DNA of 64,000 nt from an uncultured Fenollaria sp. (GTDB lineage Bacteria; Bacillota; Clostridia; Tissierellales; Peptoniphilaceae), in the NCBI RefSeq assembly GCF_946221515.1, contig NZ_CAMJVK010000001.1, forward strand, positions 1-64,000. The letters run 5' to 3'. The number at the start of each line of letters is the position of its first letter. The first letter of the stretch is position 1. The notes under the pieces are model-generated. The model saw only the letters and a list, made by a program, of their open reading frames with translations. It had not been told where the DNA came from and did not search any database. Of the stretch, positions 37,086-46,067 are shown piece after piece. Both the position numbers and the translations under genes were made by a program.

Positions 37086-38513
37086 TTATAGCATTGGTGA
37101 AAACAATCTAGTTATTGACTCTTTAATCTTGGCAACTCTTGATCTTTGATTGAATCTATCAAGAGTAAGTTCTTTCGACTCTTCCATATCCCTCAAAAAT
37201 TGTTCACTTAATAATGCGTTTGTATCTTTATCATAAAAAATTAAATTCGCTTCAAAGTTTAAAGAGAAGCTTCTAATATCAAAGTTAGCTGTTCCTACCG
37301 TGCATATATCATCATCTTTAACAACTTGTTTAGCGTGTAAAAAGCCTTTTCCATACTCATAAACCTTAACCCCGTCTTCAAGCAGCTGGCCTACATAGCT
37401 TTGTGTTGCCCAATATACAGAGAAGTGGTCTGGTTTATCAGGTATCATGATTCTAACATCAACACCTGATAAAGCAGCTATCCTAACTGCTTCAAAGATA
37501 GATTCATCAGGAACAAAGTACGGACTTTGTATCCATAGCCTATTTTTAGCTGAGCTTATCATTTTCAGATAAACATTCTTTATACTTTCATACATTGAGT
37601 CTGGACCTGATGTTACTAGCTGCATTCTGCTTAAAGTCTTAATGTCATGATCTTTATAATATTCACCTTTTGTTTTAATCTTAGTAGCAAATCTATAATC
37701 AAAGTTAAATCTTCTTAGGTACTCTTCTACTATGTCCCCTTCTAATCTAAAATGAGTATCTCTCCAAAATCCAAATTTTTTATCATTGTTAATATACTCA
37801 TTACCAACATTAAAACCGCCGCTATATGCAATTTTACCATCAATAACAACTATCTTTCTATGATTTCTATAGTTAAATCTTGTAGTAAATTTAGAGAAAA
37901 ATAATGGGAAGAACGAGTCTACTTCGCCGCCTAATCTTTTAAACTCAATAAAATGTCTTTTTCTTATGCTTCTAGAGCCAACTGCGTCGACAAGTATCCT
38001 TACCTCTACCCCTTCTTTTAACTTTTGATTAAGAAGGCTTATAAGCTCCCTTCCTAGTTCATCTGTTTTAAAGATGTAGTACTCTATATAAATGTATTCT
38101 TTTGCATTCTTGATGTCTTCAAATAAGTCCTTAAACTTATCTTTTCCATCAAAGTAAAATTTAATGTCGTTATAATCGGTAAAAGCAGAATCACTTGTTG
38201 CTAAACATAAATTTATTAAATCTTTTTGATCTGCATTTAGGCTATCTGAATTACATAGAGCTATATACTTTTTTTGATGTTCAATAAGTCTTTTCTCTTG
38301 CTCATCTAGCATCATCTTTTCATCAAAAGTTTTTCTCTTTCTGTAATTAAGTCCAAAGAACATATAAAGTATAAAGCCAACAAATGGCAAATAAAGTAGT
38401 ATCATTAACCATAGCCATGTTGACTTTATATTCTTTCTTTCTTTAAAAACTATAAATAGGCCTAATAGCAAGTTTAATAAATAACCAATTAAAACTTGTA
38501 ATGAGACATCCAT
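37086..38513 (-). CDS. cls: Cardiolipin synthase
   Basis: Phospholipase D-type enzyme condensing two phosphatidylglycerols into cardiolipin. Two N-terminal membrane helices (about 5-25 and 32-55), then two HKD sites: HRKIVVIDGKIAYSGGFN and HAKQVVKDDDICTVGTANFD. 475 residues, typical. Located just downstream of typA, separated by 11 bases, with AGGAG before the ATG; likely read from the typA promoter. Confidence 0.95.
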   Translation of the reverse strand: MDVSLQVLIGYLLNLLLGLFIVFKERKNIKSTWLWLMILLYLPFVGFILYMFFGLNYRKRKTFDEKMMLDEQEKRLIEHQKKYIALCNSDSLNADQKDLINLCLATSDSAFTDYNDIKFYFDGKDKFKDLFEDIKNAKEYIYIEYYIFKTDELGRELISLLNQKLKEGVEVRILVDAVGSRSIRKRHFIEFKRLGGEVDSFFPLFFSKFTTRFNYRNHRKIVVIDGKIAYSGGFNVGNEYINNDKKFGFWRDTHFRLEGDIVEEYLRRFNFDYRFATKIKTKGEYYKDHDIKTLSRMQLVTSGPDSMYESIKNVYLKMISSAKNRLWIQSPYFVPDESIFEAVRIAALSGVDVRIMIPDKPDHFSVYWATQSYVGQLLEDGVKVYEYGKGFLHAKQVVKDDDICTVGTANFDIRSFSLNFEANLIFYDKDTNALLSEQFLRDMEESKELTLDRFNQRSRVAKIKESITRLFSPML

Positions 38514-38524
38514 CGCATTATCTC

Positions 38525-40351
38525 CTATTTCTTAGTATTTTTTGATTTATACCTCTTGTTTGTATCCAATATTTTCTTTCTAATTCTAATAGATTTTGGT
38601 GTTACTTCTATTAGTTCATCGTCTTCAATGAATTCAAGTGCTTCCTCAAGCGATAATACTCTTGGTGGGCTAAGTCTGATGGCGTCGTCAGAGCCCGCTG
38701 CTCTTGTATTAGTCATTTGTTTCTTCTTAGTAACGTTAACCTCTATATCAAGGCCCTTTGGATTTTCTCCAACAACCATGCCTTCATAAACTTCAGTTTG
38801 TGGTCCTATGAATAATATACCTCTGCCTTGAGCGATATTTAATCCATAGCTTGATGCTACGCCTGTTTCAAAGGCAATTAGTGATCCGGTAGTTCTTGTA
38901 GGTATCTCTCCTTTATATGGCTCATAGCCTAAGAAGCTCGAGTTTATAATACCTTCGCCGTGTGTATCAGTCATAAACTCGCCTCTGTATCCAATTAAGC
39001 CTCTTGCAGGCATCTTAAATACTAGTCTCGAGTAACCAGCTGAGTTTTCTTTCATCTCTTGTAATTCAGCTTTTCTTCTTGATAATTTATCTATAACCGC
39101 TCCAACAAATTGTTCTGAAACGTCTACTGTAACCTTTTCCATAGGTTCAAGCTTTTTGCCGTTCTCATCAGTTTTGAATAGTACTTGTGGTTTTGATAAT
39201 TGAAGTTCATAGTCTTCCCTTCTCATTGTTTCAACTAAAACTGATAAGTGAAGCTCCCCTCTACCTGAAACCTTAAATGCGTCAGTTGAATCAGTTTCTT
39301 CAACTCTCAATGATACATTTGATTGTAATTCCTTTTCTAGTCTTGTTCTTATTTGTCTAGATGTTACAAATTTACCTTCTCTTCCTGCAAATGGTGAGTC
39401 ATTAACAATGAAGTTCATAGAGATGGTTGGTTCAGATATCTTAACGAAGTCTAGTGCCTCTGGACATTCAGAATCAGCTATAGTATCGCCAATGGATATG
39501 TCTTCAATACCTGTAACGGCAACTATTGCCCCGCCCTTTTGTTCATTTGTCTCAACTTTGTCAAGACCAATGAATTCATAAAGTTTACCTATCTTAACTT
39601 TTCTTTGCATTTCTGGATGAAGCTTATTAACTAAGACAGCTTCTTGGCCATTCTTTATAGTACCTCTTTCAATCTTGCCTATACCAATTCTACCAACATA
39701 GTCATTGTAGTCAATTGTTGATATAAGTAATTGTAGCGGCTCGTCTTCGTTTGATTCAGGAGCTGGTATATGCTCGACGATGGCGTCAAATAAGTCGTCC
39801 ATATTATCTTTTTCGATAGTTGCTTGATTTGATGCGTAGCCTTTCTTAGCAGATGCAAAGATAAATGGAGCTTCTAGAGCTTCATCTTCAGCACCTAGTT
39901 CTATGAATAAGTCTAAAACTTCGTCGACTACTTGAACAGGTCTTGCTTCTGGTCTGTCAATCTTATTTATACATACAATAACTGGTAGGTTTAAATCGAA
40001 TGCCTTCTTCAATACGAATTTTGTTTGTGGCATAGGTCCTTCAAAGGCATCTACGACCAAAACTACACCATTAACCATCTTTAGAACTCTCTCTACTTCA
40101 CCACCGAAGTCAGCATGGCCGGGCGTATCAATGATATTAATCTTTTTACCGTTGTGTATAACGGCTGTATTTTTTGAAAGTATAGTAATACCACGCTCTT
40201 TTTCAAGATCTCCAGAGTCCATAACCCTGTCTTGAACAACTTGGTTTTCTCTGAAAGTTCCTGATTGTCTAAGCATTTGGTCGACTAAGGTTGTCTTTCC
40301 ATGGTCAACGTGCGCTATGATTGCTATATTTCTTAAATCTTCTCTTAACAT
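38525..40351 (-). CDS. typA: Translational GTPase TypA/BipA
   Basis: Ribosome-associated GTPase of the EF-G/LepA superfamily involved in 50S assembly and stress growth. G1 AHVDHGKTTLVDQMLR, switch motif RGITILSKNTA, G3 DTPGHADFGGEVERV, G4 NKIDRPEARP; the C-terminal region contains GRGELHLSVLVETMRREDYE. 608 residues. I place the start at ATG 40351 because AGGAGG lies at 40358-40363; a longer frame from a GTG at 40369 would swallow that site. Confidence 0.96.
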   Translation of the reverse strand: MLREDLRNIAIIAHVDHGKTTLVDQMLRQSGTFRENQVVQDRVMDSGDLEKERGITILSKNTAVIHNGKKINIIDTPGHADFGGEVERVLKMVNGVVLVVDAFEGPMPQTKFVLKKAFDLNLPVIVCINKIDRPEARPVQVVDEVLDLFIELGAEDEALEAPFIFASAKKGYASNQATIEKDNMDDLFDAIVEHIPAPESNEDEPLQLLISTIDYNDYVGRIGIGKIERGTIKNGQEAVLVNKLHPEMQRKVKIGKLYEFIGLDKVETNEQKGGAIVAVTGIEDISIGDTIADSECPEALDFVKISEPTISMNFIVNDSPFAGREGKFVTSRQIRTRLEKELQSNVSLRVEETDSTDAFKVSGRGELHLSVLVETMRREDYELQLSKPQVLFKTDENGKKLEPMEKVTVDVSEQFVGAVIDKLSRRKAELQEMKENSAGYSRLVFKMPARGLIGYRGEFMTDTHGEGIINSSFLGYEPYKGEIPTRTTGSLIAFETGVASSYGLNIAQGRGILFIGPQTEVYEGMVVGENPKGLDIEVNVTKKKQMTNTRAAGSDDAIRLSPPRVLSLEEALEFIEDDELIEVTPKSIRIRKKILDTNKRYKSKNTKK

Positions 40352-40377
40352 ATTATTCCTCCTAAACACTACCTTTT

Positions 40378-40406
40378 ATTATAATACTTTTTTATAATAA
40401 TTACAA
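40378..40406 (-). promoter_or_regulatory. Promoter of typA
   Basis: Minus strand TTGTAA (40406-40401), 17-bp spacer, TATAAT (40383-40378), 27 bases upstream of the chosen start. Confidence 0.65.
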
Positions 40407-40411
40407 GTATT

Positions 40412-40807
40412 TTACTCTCTATCATCAATAAAGCTTGAAAAAATAGTGCATTTTATACCATGTTCCAATCTAGCAACGCTGTCTGTCAAGGCTTCAACTA
40501 TCTTTAGTCCCCTTCCACCAAGGTCACAGGCAGCATTATTCGAGCATATGCTAAGAGTCCCGACCCCTTCATCTTCAACTCTAAGTTTTATTGACTCATT
40601 GCATATAGATATGTATAGCTTTACTTTTTTATCCTTGCTATATTGGTTGCCATGTGATGCGGAATTAAGCATAAGCTCATTAAGAACAAGCCTAATATTA
40701 AATATCATCTCATTAGGCAAATATTCATATAGATTTTCTACTATTCTATCTACAAATATCTCGACACTTTCAATATTTGAAGATACTGTTCCATAAAATT
40801 TATACAT
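40412..40807 (-). CDS. RsbW/SpoIIAB-like serine-kinase ATPase (anti-sigma factor type)
   Basis: A 131-residue HATPase domain. N box LVLNELMLNSASHGNQ, G1 VEDEGVG, G2 GGRGLKIVEAL. This single-domain architecture is that of anti-sigma kinases such as RsbW, which bind a sigma factor and phosphorylate an anti-sigma antagonist. Neither partner is encoded next to it. The ribosome binding site is ggaagga before the ATG. Its promoter region contains GGGTAT, the -10 motif of sigma-B promoters, which hints at autoregulation (inference). Could alternatively serve a PP2C/STAS pathway located elsewhere. Confidence 0.82.
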   Translation of the reverse strand: MYKFYGTVSSNIESVEIFVDRIVENLYEYLPNEMIFNIRLVLNELMLNSASHGNQYSKDKKVKLYISICNESIKLRVEDEGVGTLSICSNNAACDLGGRGLKIVEALTDSVARLEHGIKCTIFSSFIDDRE

Positions 40808-40833
40808 TATATCCTTCCCCTACTAATCTATTT

Positions 40834-40859
40834 ATACCCGTGATAAAAAATTATTAAGC
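40834..40859 (-). promoter_or_regulatory. Sigma-B-like promoter motif before the RsbW-like gene
   Basis: Minus strand GCTTAA (40859-40854), 14 bases, GGGTAT (40839-40834), compared with the sigma-B consensus GTTTAA-N12-15-GGGTAT. A sigma-A reading (TATAAA with a poor -35) is possible. The 11-mer GGGTATAAATA recurs on the opposite strand at 40884-40894. Confidence 0.4.
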
Positions 40860-40864
40860 AAATT

Positions 40865-40892
40865 GTTACAAATTATCTGTTTTGGGTATAAA
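40865..40892 (+). promoter_or_regulatory. Promoter region of rubredoxin
   Basis: Plus strand GGGTATAAATA at 40884-40894. It can be read as sigma-B-like (GTTACA, 13 bases, GGGTAT) or as sigma-A-like (TTGTTA 40863-40868, 18 bases, TATAAA 40887-40892). Divergent from the RsbW-like gene. Confidence 0.45.
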
Positions 40893-40918
40893 TAAATCGA
40901 AAGGAAGGAGGTTGCATT

Positions 40919-41077
40919 ATGGACAAATATGAATGCGATGCATGCGGTTATGTTTATGATCCTGAAATAGGTGATCCAGACGGAGGTATAGCTCCAGGAA
41001 CAGCTTTTGAAGACATCCCTGATGATTGGGTTTGCCCAGTTTGTGGTGTTGGTAAGGACATGTTTTCTAAAATGTAA
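40919..41077 (+). CDS. Rubredoxin (52 residues)
   Basis: Small iron protein with one Fe held by four Cys: [20 protein letters not shown] at the N-terminus and [16 protein letters not shown] at the C-terminus give both CxxC loops. The aromatic and Pro-Gly core (APGTAF, DIPDDW) is standard. Rubredoxins carry electrons to peroxide- and oxygen-reducing enzymes in anaerobes. AAGGAAGGAGGT (40901-40912) lies 6 bases before the ATG. It is the only forward gene in this stretch and has its own terminator. No partner oxidoreductase is adjacent. Confidence 0.96.
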   Translation: MDKYECDACGYVYDPEIGDPDGGIAPGTAFEDIPDDWVCPVCGVGKDMFSKM

Positions 41078-41089
41078 CTAAGTAAATTA

Positions 41090-41113
41090 AAAGCCGAAGT
41101 GATTCGGCTTTTT
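41090..41113 (+). terminator. Terminator of rubredoxin
   Basis: Nine-bp stem aaagccgaa (41090-41098) / ttcggcttt (41103-41111), loop gtga, then T residues. Confidence 0.85.
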
Positions 41114-41129
41114 CATTTATGATATAGTT

Positions 41130-41165
41130 AAAGGCGCTCTTATCAGTAGTGATATAAGCGCCTTT
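41130..41165 (-). terminator. Terminator hairpin after engB
   Basis: Stem aaaggcgct (41130-41138) / agcgccttt (41157-41165) extended by tatca (41141-41145) / tgata (41150-41154). It can act for engB on the minus strand and as a second stop for the rubredoxin transcript. Confidence 0.7.
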
Positions 41166-41178
41166 CTTCTTAATATTA

Positions 41179-41763
41179 TTAAATTATCTCTTCGAACTTA
41201 TTTAGTACTTCTTTAACTCCTCTTTTGTCTTGCGAGGAAAATGGTATTAGTAAATCCTTATCCAAGTCGTGAAGTGTTTTATTTATTATGCTTACTTGTT
41301 TTAGTACTTGTGATGATTTTAACTTATCTAGCTTATTAGCTATGATGAGATAATCCGTTCCAGTTGATCGAATGTAATCATACATCATTAAGTCTAGCTT
41401 TGTTGGCTCGTGCCTAATATCAATTATTTGACAGATAAGAGCAATGTTTTGAGACTTAACAAGGTATTCTTCTATAATCTTCTTCCACTTCTCTCTTTCC
41501 TTCATGGATATTTTTGCATATCCATAGCCAGGAAGGTCAACTATTCTAAACTTATTATCCATATTATAAAAGTTAATAGTTCTAGTCTTTCCAGGTGAAG
41601 ACGATGTATAAGCAAGTTTCTTTCTGTTAGTAAGCGCATTTATAAATGAGCTCTTACCAACATTACTTCTACCGACTAAGACTATCTCTTTAAGACCATC
41701 TTTTGGGTAACTTTTCTCGTCGACTGCCATCCTCTCTAAGAAGGGTTCATTAATCTTAAGCAT
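41179..41763 (-). CDS. ysxC: Ribosome biogenesis GTPase EngB (YsxC/YihA)
   Basis: Small GTPase needed for 50S assembly. G1 GRSNVGKSSFINALTN, switch segment SSPGKTRTINFYN, G3 DLPGYGYAKIS, G4 ANKLDKL. 194 residues from the preferred ATG at 41763 (ggtga 6 bases upstream); an earlier ATG at 41775 is in frame. The gene overlaps the end of lon, the same lon-ysxC pairing as in Bacillus. Confidence 0.95.
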   Translation of the reverse strand: MLKINEPFLERMAVDEKSYPKDGLKEIVLVGRSNVGKSSFINALTNRKKLAYTSSSPGKTRTINFYNMDNKFRIVDLPGYGYAKISMKEREKWKKIIEEYLVKSQNIALICQIIDIRHEPTKLDLMMYDYIRSTGTDYLIIANKLDKLKSSQVLKQVSIINKTLHDLDKDLLIPFSSQDKRGVKEVLNKFEEII

Positions 41764-44140
41764 CTTTATCACCATCTATGAAAATAATTTTGCTAAGCTC
41801 TTTAAAATTATTAACGTAGTGTACATTAAGACTTTCTTTAATATTTTTTGGAAGCTTTTCAAAATCTTTCTTATTTTCCATAGGAAGTATTAAATCCCTA
41901 ATCTTCATTCTCTTAGCAGCAAGCGCCTTCTCTTTAAGACCGCCAATAGCAAGGACATTGCCTAATAAAGTAATCTCGCCTGTCATGGCAAAGTATCTGT
42001 TAATCTTTTGATCTGTTAGAGCCGATAGTATAGCTGTTGTTATTGTAATACCAGCACTTGGACCGTCTTTTGGTATAGCGCCTTCTGGTACGTGAACGTG
42101 TATGTCGTAATCTTTGAACTTCTTTTTGTCAATATTAAAGTACTCGTAGTTAGCCTTTAAGTAGCTTATCGCTAATTGACAAGACTCTTGCATAACTTTA
42201 CCAAGATTACCAGTTATATTAAGTTTGCCATCACCTGGCATCAATTGAGCTTCAACGTTTATGGTATCGCCACCTACCCTTGTCCACGCAAGTCCTACAG
42301 CCTTACCAACGCTGTCCTCTTTATCAACTAAGTTGTATTCAAAAATAGGTCCTTCTAGCAATTTATCAACAGTTTTTACATCAACTTTTTTAACTAGCTC
42401 ATCATCCATATATTTTTTATAAACTAATTTTCTGATTATTGATTGTATCTTTCTTTCAAGCTCTCTTACACCCGACTCTCTTGTGTAATTATCAATGAGT
42501 CTATAAAGAGCCTCATCGTCAAATTTTATTGCATCTTTACTTAAACCAGCATTTTCTAAAGACTTTGGTACTAGGTACTTCTTTGCTATATTAAGTTTTT
42601 CTTCGTCAGTGTAGCCCTCTATCCTTATAATTTCAAGCCTATCAAGTAAAGCTTCCGGTATTGTATCTAACGAGTTTGCTGTAGTTATAAATAATACTTC
42701 TGACAAATCATATGGAAGTTCTAAGTATCTATCAGTAAAGTCACTATTTTGAGAGCTGTCAAGCACTTCTAGTAGTGCACTCGATGGGTCTCCTCTAAAA
42801 TCTTGACCTATCTTATCTATCTCGTCAAATAAAAATACTGGGTTTTTTGACTTAGCCTTCTTCATTAAAGAAATAATTCTTCCTGGCATTGATCCAACAT
42901 ATGTCCTCATGTGACCTCTAATATCAGCTTCGTCCTTGATACCGCCTAGTGACATCCTAACAAAATTTCTGTTCGTAGCATTGGCTATAGAGTTAGCGAT
43001 AGATGTCTTACCAACCCCTGGAGGTCCAACAAAGCATATGATAGAGCCTTTTATAGCTTTCTTATTATTAAGTATAGCAAGGTATTCAAGTATCCTGTCC
43101 TTAACATCTTTTAAGCCGTAATGATCCCTATCAAGTATCTCCTTAGCTAACTTTAAATCCTTTGTATCCTTAGTTCTAGTATTCCAAGGAAGGTCCTTAA
43201 TTAACTCGATATATTGAAGTGTGGAAGGATAATCAGGTGATGTCACTGGCGTTTGCTCAAGCTTCTCTATCTCCTTAAAAGCCTTCTCCTCTACTTCTTT
43301 TGGAGCTTTTAATTTTTTAATATCACTTCTATATGCATCAAAAATATTTTTAGCTCCAGATTTATCCGCATTAAGTTCATTTTTTATAATCTTTAATTGT
43401 TCATGAAGGATGTAGTCTCTTTGATTTTTGTCCATGGCATCTTTTGTTTTATCTTGAAGTGTTTGTAAAACCTCAATTGTAACTATGGATTTATTGATAG
43501 TATCAATAACTATCTTAGTTCTTTCCTTCTTGTCAAGTGCATTATTATAATCTTGAGTAATTTTTTTATCAATATCTAGCCTTGAGAATATACTATCCAA
43601 AAACACATTGTAGTCAACAGCACTTGGAATTATCCTGTCCTTACTTGATTGACTCTCCATAATGAGTGCATTTAACTTATCGAGTGAACTCTTAACTACC
43701 TCAGAGTATGTAATATTCTCAGGATTGTCAAATGAATAGTCATTCTCATCATTTAATTTTATAAGATCACCATAAATAATGCCGTCGTTCTTAAAAACAT
43801 TAGTCAAATAAACCTTAGATAGAGTTCTAAAATTCATCTTCATGTACTTATTGTTAGGAACTATGGATTCAATCTCAGCAAGTATGCCTATCTCGTGAAC
43901 TGATTTTTCGCTTGATATAGACTTTCTATTTGTTTTTAATTGAAAAACAGCAAAGATACCATTAGTCTTAGATGCCTTCGCTATAGAAGTAACCAAGTCT
44001 TCATTATCTAGATTGATACTGTAAAAATTATTACTAACAAGGTTTAAATCTTGAATTGAAACGATAGGCACTTTGATGCCATCTTCACCATAGTCATCAT
44101 CTAATGAAAAATTATCGATTATTTCTTCATAATTATCCAT
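41756..44140 (-). CDS. lon: ATP-dependent protease Lon
   Basis: AAA+ serine protease removing damaged and regulatory proteins. N-terminal substrate domain (about 20-215), AAA+ module with Walker A GPPGVGKTSIANSIA and Walker B PVFLFDEIDK, then the protease domain with catalytic Ser695 in PKDGPSAGITI and Lys738 in GGLKEKALAAKR. 794 residues, normal. AAAGGAG precedes the ATG. A hairpin between clpX and lon may reduce its expression relative to clpX. Confidence 0.96.
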   Translation of the reverse strand: MDNYEEIIDNFSLDDDYGEDGIKVPIVSIQDLNLVSNNFYSINLDNEDLVTSIAKASKTNGIFAVFQLKTNRKSISSEKSVHEIGILAEIESIVPNNKYMKMNFRTLSKVYLTNVFKNDGIIYGDLIKLNDENDYSFDNPENITYSEVVKSSLDKLNALIMESQSSKDRIIPSAVDYNVFLDSIFSRLDIDKKITQDYNNALDKKERTKIVIDTINKSIVTIEVLQTLQDKTKDAMDKNQRDYILHEQLKIIKNELNADKSGAKNIFDAYRSDIKKLKAPKEVEEKAFKEIEKLEQTPVTSPDYPSTLQYIELIKDLPWNTRTKDTKDLKLAKEILDRDHYGLKDVKDRILEYLAILNNKKAIKGSIICFVGPPGVGKTSIANSIANATNRNFVRMSLGGIKDEADIRGHMRTYVGSMPGRIISLMKKAKSKNPVFLFDEIDKIGQDFRGDPSSALLEVLDSSQNSDFTDRYLELPYDLSEVLFITTANSLDTIPEALLDRLEIIRIEGYTDEEKLNIAKKYLVPKSLENAGLSKDAIKFDDEALYRLIDNYTRESGVRELERKIQSIIRKLVYKKYMDDELVKKVDVKTVDKLLEGPIFEYNLVDKEDSVGKAVGLAWTRVGGDTINVEAQLMPGDGKLNITGNLGKVMQESCQLAISYLKANYEYFNIDKKKFKDYDIHVHVPEGAIPKDGPSAGITITTAILSALTDQKINRYFAMTGEITLLGNVLAIGGLKEKALAAKRMKIRDLILPMENKKDFEKLPKNIKESLNVHYVNNFKELSKIIFIDGDKDA

Positions 44141-44158
44141 ATCTTTCTCCTTTAATAA

Positions 44159-44185
44159 AAGGCCGAAACATATCTGTCCGGCCTT
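44159..44185 (-). terminator. Hairpin between clpX and lon
   Basis: Stem aaggccg (44159-44165) / cggcctt (44179-44185), followed on the minus strand by TTTTATT. It falls only about 20 bases before the lon start, with no clear promoter in between, so it may attenuate lon or be a partial terminator. Confidence 0.6.
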
Positions 44186-44216
44186 ATTGAGCTTCTAAAT
44201 AAGCAATCTGCTTAAT

Positions 44217-45470
44217 CTATGAAACGATTTTTTCTTCTTTATCCTTATCGTCACTATGATAAGTAAGCTTCTTCTTTCCATCTATAACAGAACTATCTAT
44301 CTTTAATGTTCCATCGTACTTCTTAGATGGAAGTTCATACATTATGTCAAGCATTACTTTTTCAATAATACTTCTTAGTCCTCTAGCTCCAGTTTTCATT
44401 TCAATAGCTTTTTGAGCTATCCTTCTAACTGCATCGTCAGTAAACTCAAGCTCTGCGCCATCCATCCTAATAAGCTCTTGATATTGCTTAATAAGTGCGT
44501 TCTTTGGCTCTGTTAGTATCTTAACTAAATCAACTTCCTTAAGCTCGTTAAGTGTTACTGTAACTGGAAGTCTACCTATTAGTTCTGGTATTAAACCAAA
44601 CTTCATTAAGTCTTCGCTCTCAACATGCTTTAAAGCTTCTGACTTTTGTTTAGATTTATCGAAAATTTCTGATCCAAAGCCGTAAGACTTTTTATTAGTT
44701 CTCTTTGCAATGATGTCATCTAGTCCTTGGAAGGCTCCGCCAACTATGAAGAGTATATTACTTGTATCAACTTGAATAAACTCCTCTTGTGGATGCTTTC
44801 TTCCGCCTTGTGGAGGAACATTAGCTATAGTTCCCTCTAAGATCTTTAGAAGCGCTTGTTGAACGCCTTCACCGCTAACATCTCTTGTTATGGAAACGTT
44901 TTCGCTTTTCTTAGCAATCTTATCAATCTCATCTACATATATAATGCCTCTTTCGGCTCTATCTACATCGTAGTTCGCATTTTGGATAAGCTTAAGAATG
45001 ATGTTTTCAACATCTTCACCAACGTAGCCTGCTTCAGTAAGAGTAGTTGCATCACATATTGCAAATGGAACGTTAAGTATCCTTGCTAATGTCTCAGCAA
45101 GAAGTGTTTTACCGCTTCCTGTTGGGCCAAGTAAAAGTATGTTGCTTTTTTTTATTTCTACATCTTTATCAGTAGTATCCTTTGTGATTCTCTTATAATG
45201 GTTATATACAGCAACAGATAAAGTCTTCTTAGCGTCATCTTGTCCGATGACATATTCGTCTAAAGACTTCTTTATCTCCATTGGTGTAGGTAAAACCATA
45301 TCTTCGAAGTCATAATTTTCTTCATTTAGTAGATGGTCTTCCTCTAATATATCCATACAAACGTTAATACATTCATCACAGATGTATACATTTGGTCCAG
45401 ATATCAATCTTTTGACTTCGTTTTGAGTTTTTCCACAAAAGGAACATCTTATTTCATCATATTTCGACAT
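44217..45470 (-). CDS. clpX: ATP-dependent Clp protease ATP-binding subunit ClpX
   Basis: AAA+ unfoldase feeding ClpP. The N-terminal zinc-binding domain has [15 protein letters not shown] and CDECINVC. Walker A is [16 protein letters not shown], Walker B is [13 protein letters not shown], and the pore region and sensor II ([13 protein letters not shown]) are intact. 417 residues. It lies four bases after clpP; the order tig-clpP-clpX-lon-engB is the standard Firmicutes quality-control cluster. Confidence 0.97.
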   Translation of the reverse strand: MSKYDEIRCSFCGKTQNEVKRLISGPNVYICDECINVCMDILEEDHLLNEENYDFEDMVLPTPMEIKKSLDEYVIGQDDAKKTLSVAVYNHYKRITKDTTDKDVEIKKSNILLLGPTGSGKTLLAETLARILNVPFAICDATTLTEAGYVGEDVENIILKLIQNANYDVDRAERGIIYVDEIDKIAKKSENVSITRDVSGEGVQQALLKILEGTIANVPPQGGRKHPQEEFIQVDTSNILFIVGGAFQGLDDIIAKRTNKKSYGFGSEIFDKSKQKSEALKHVESEDLMKFGLIPELIGRLPVTVTLNELKEVDLVKILTEPKNALIKQYQELIRMDGAELEFTDDAVRRIAQKAIEMKTGARGLRSIIEKVMLDIMYELPSKKYDGTLKIDSSVIDGKKKLTYHSDDKDKEEKIVS

Positions 45471-45473
45471 TTA

Positions 45474-46055
45474 TTAATGTTTCTCCATAACTTTATCTAT
45501 AAGACCGTACTTAACTGCTTCTTCTGCATTTAAGTAGTAGTCTCTGTCAGTATCTCTATTGATTATCTCAATATCTTGTCCAGTTTTTTCTGACAGTATC
45601 TTATTTATTCTCTTTCTAATTTCAAGAATCTTTTCTGCTTGAATACGAATGTCTTCAGCTTGTCCTTGAGTTCCACCAAGTGGTTGATGTATCATAATAT
45701 CTGCATTTGGTAGAGCATATCTCTTTCCTTTAGTGCCTGATGCTAATAGAAAGGCGCCCATTGACGCAGCTAAACCAACGCATATAGTTGATACATCAGG
45801 CTTTATATATTGCATTGTATCATATATAGCAAAGCCAGCTGATACTGAGCCTCCTGGTGAATTTATATAAATTTGTATATCTTTATCAGGATCTTCTGCT
45901 TCTAGAAATAACAATTGAGCTACAATTAAGTCAGCCATCTCATTGTTTATTTCGCCTGACAAGAAAATAATTCTTTCTTTTAAAAGCCTTGAGTAGATAT
46001 CATATGACCTTTCTCCTCTGGAACTTTGTTCTACAACCATAGGAATTAATGCCAT
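45474..46055 (-). CDS. clpP: ATP-dependent Clp protease proteolytic subunit ClpP
   Basis: Tetradecameric serine peptidase. Catalytic triad visible: Ser in [14 protein letters not shown], His in [13 protein letters not shown], Asp in [15 protein letters not shown]. 193 residues, typical. The start is placed after a tggggtga-like site. It sits between tig and clpX; no CtsR box was recognised upstream of the cluster. Confidence 0.97.
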   Translation of the reverse strand: MALIPMVVEQSSRGERSYDIYSRLLKERIIFLSGEINNEMADLIVAQLLFLEAEDPDKDIQIYINSPGGSVSAGFAIYDTMQYIKPDVSTICVGLAASMGAFLLASGTKGKRYALPNADIMIHQPLGGTQGQAEDIRIQAEKILEIRKRINKILSEKTGQDIEIINRDTDRDYYLNAEEAVKYGLIDKVMEKH

Positions 46056-46067
46056 TTTATCACCCCA

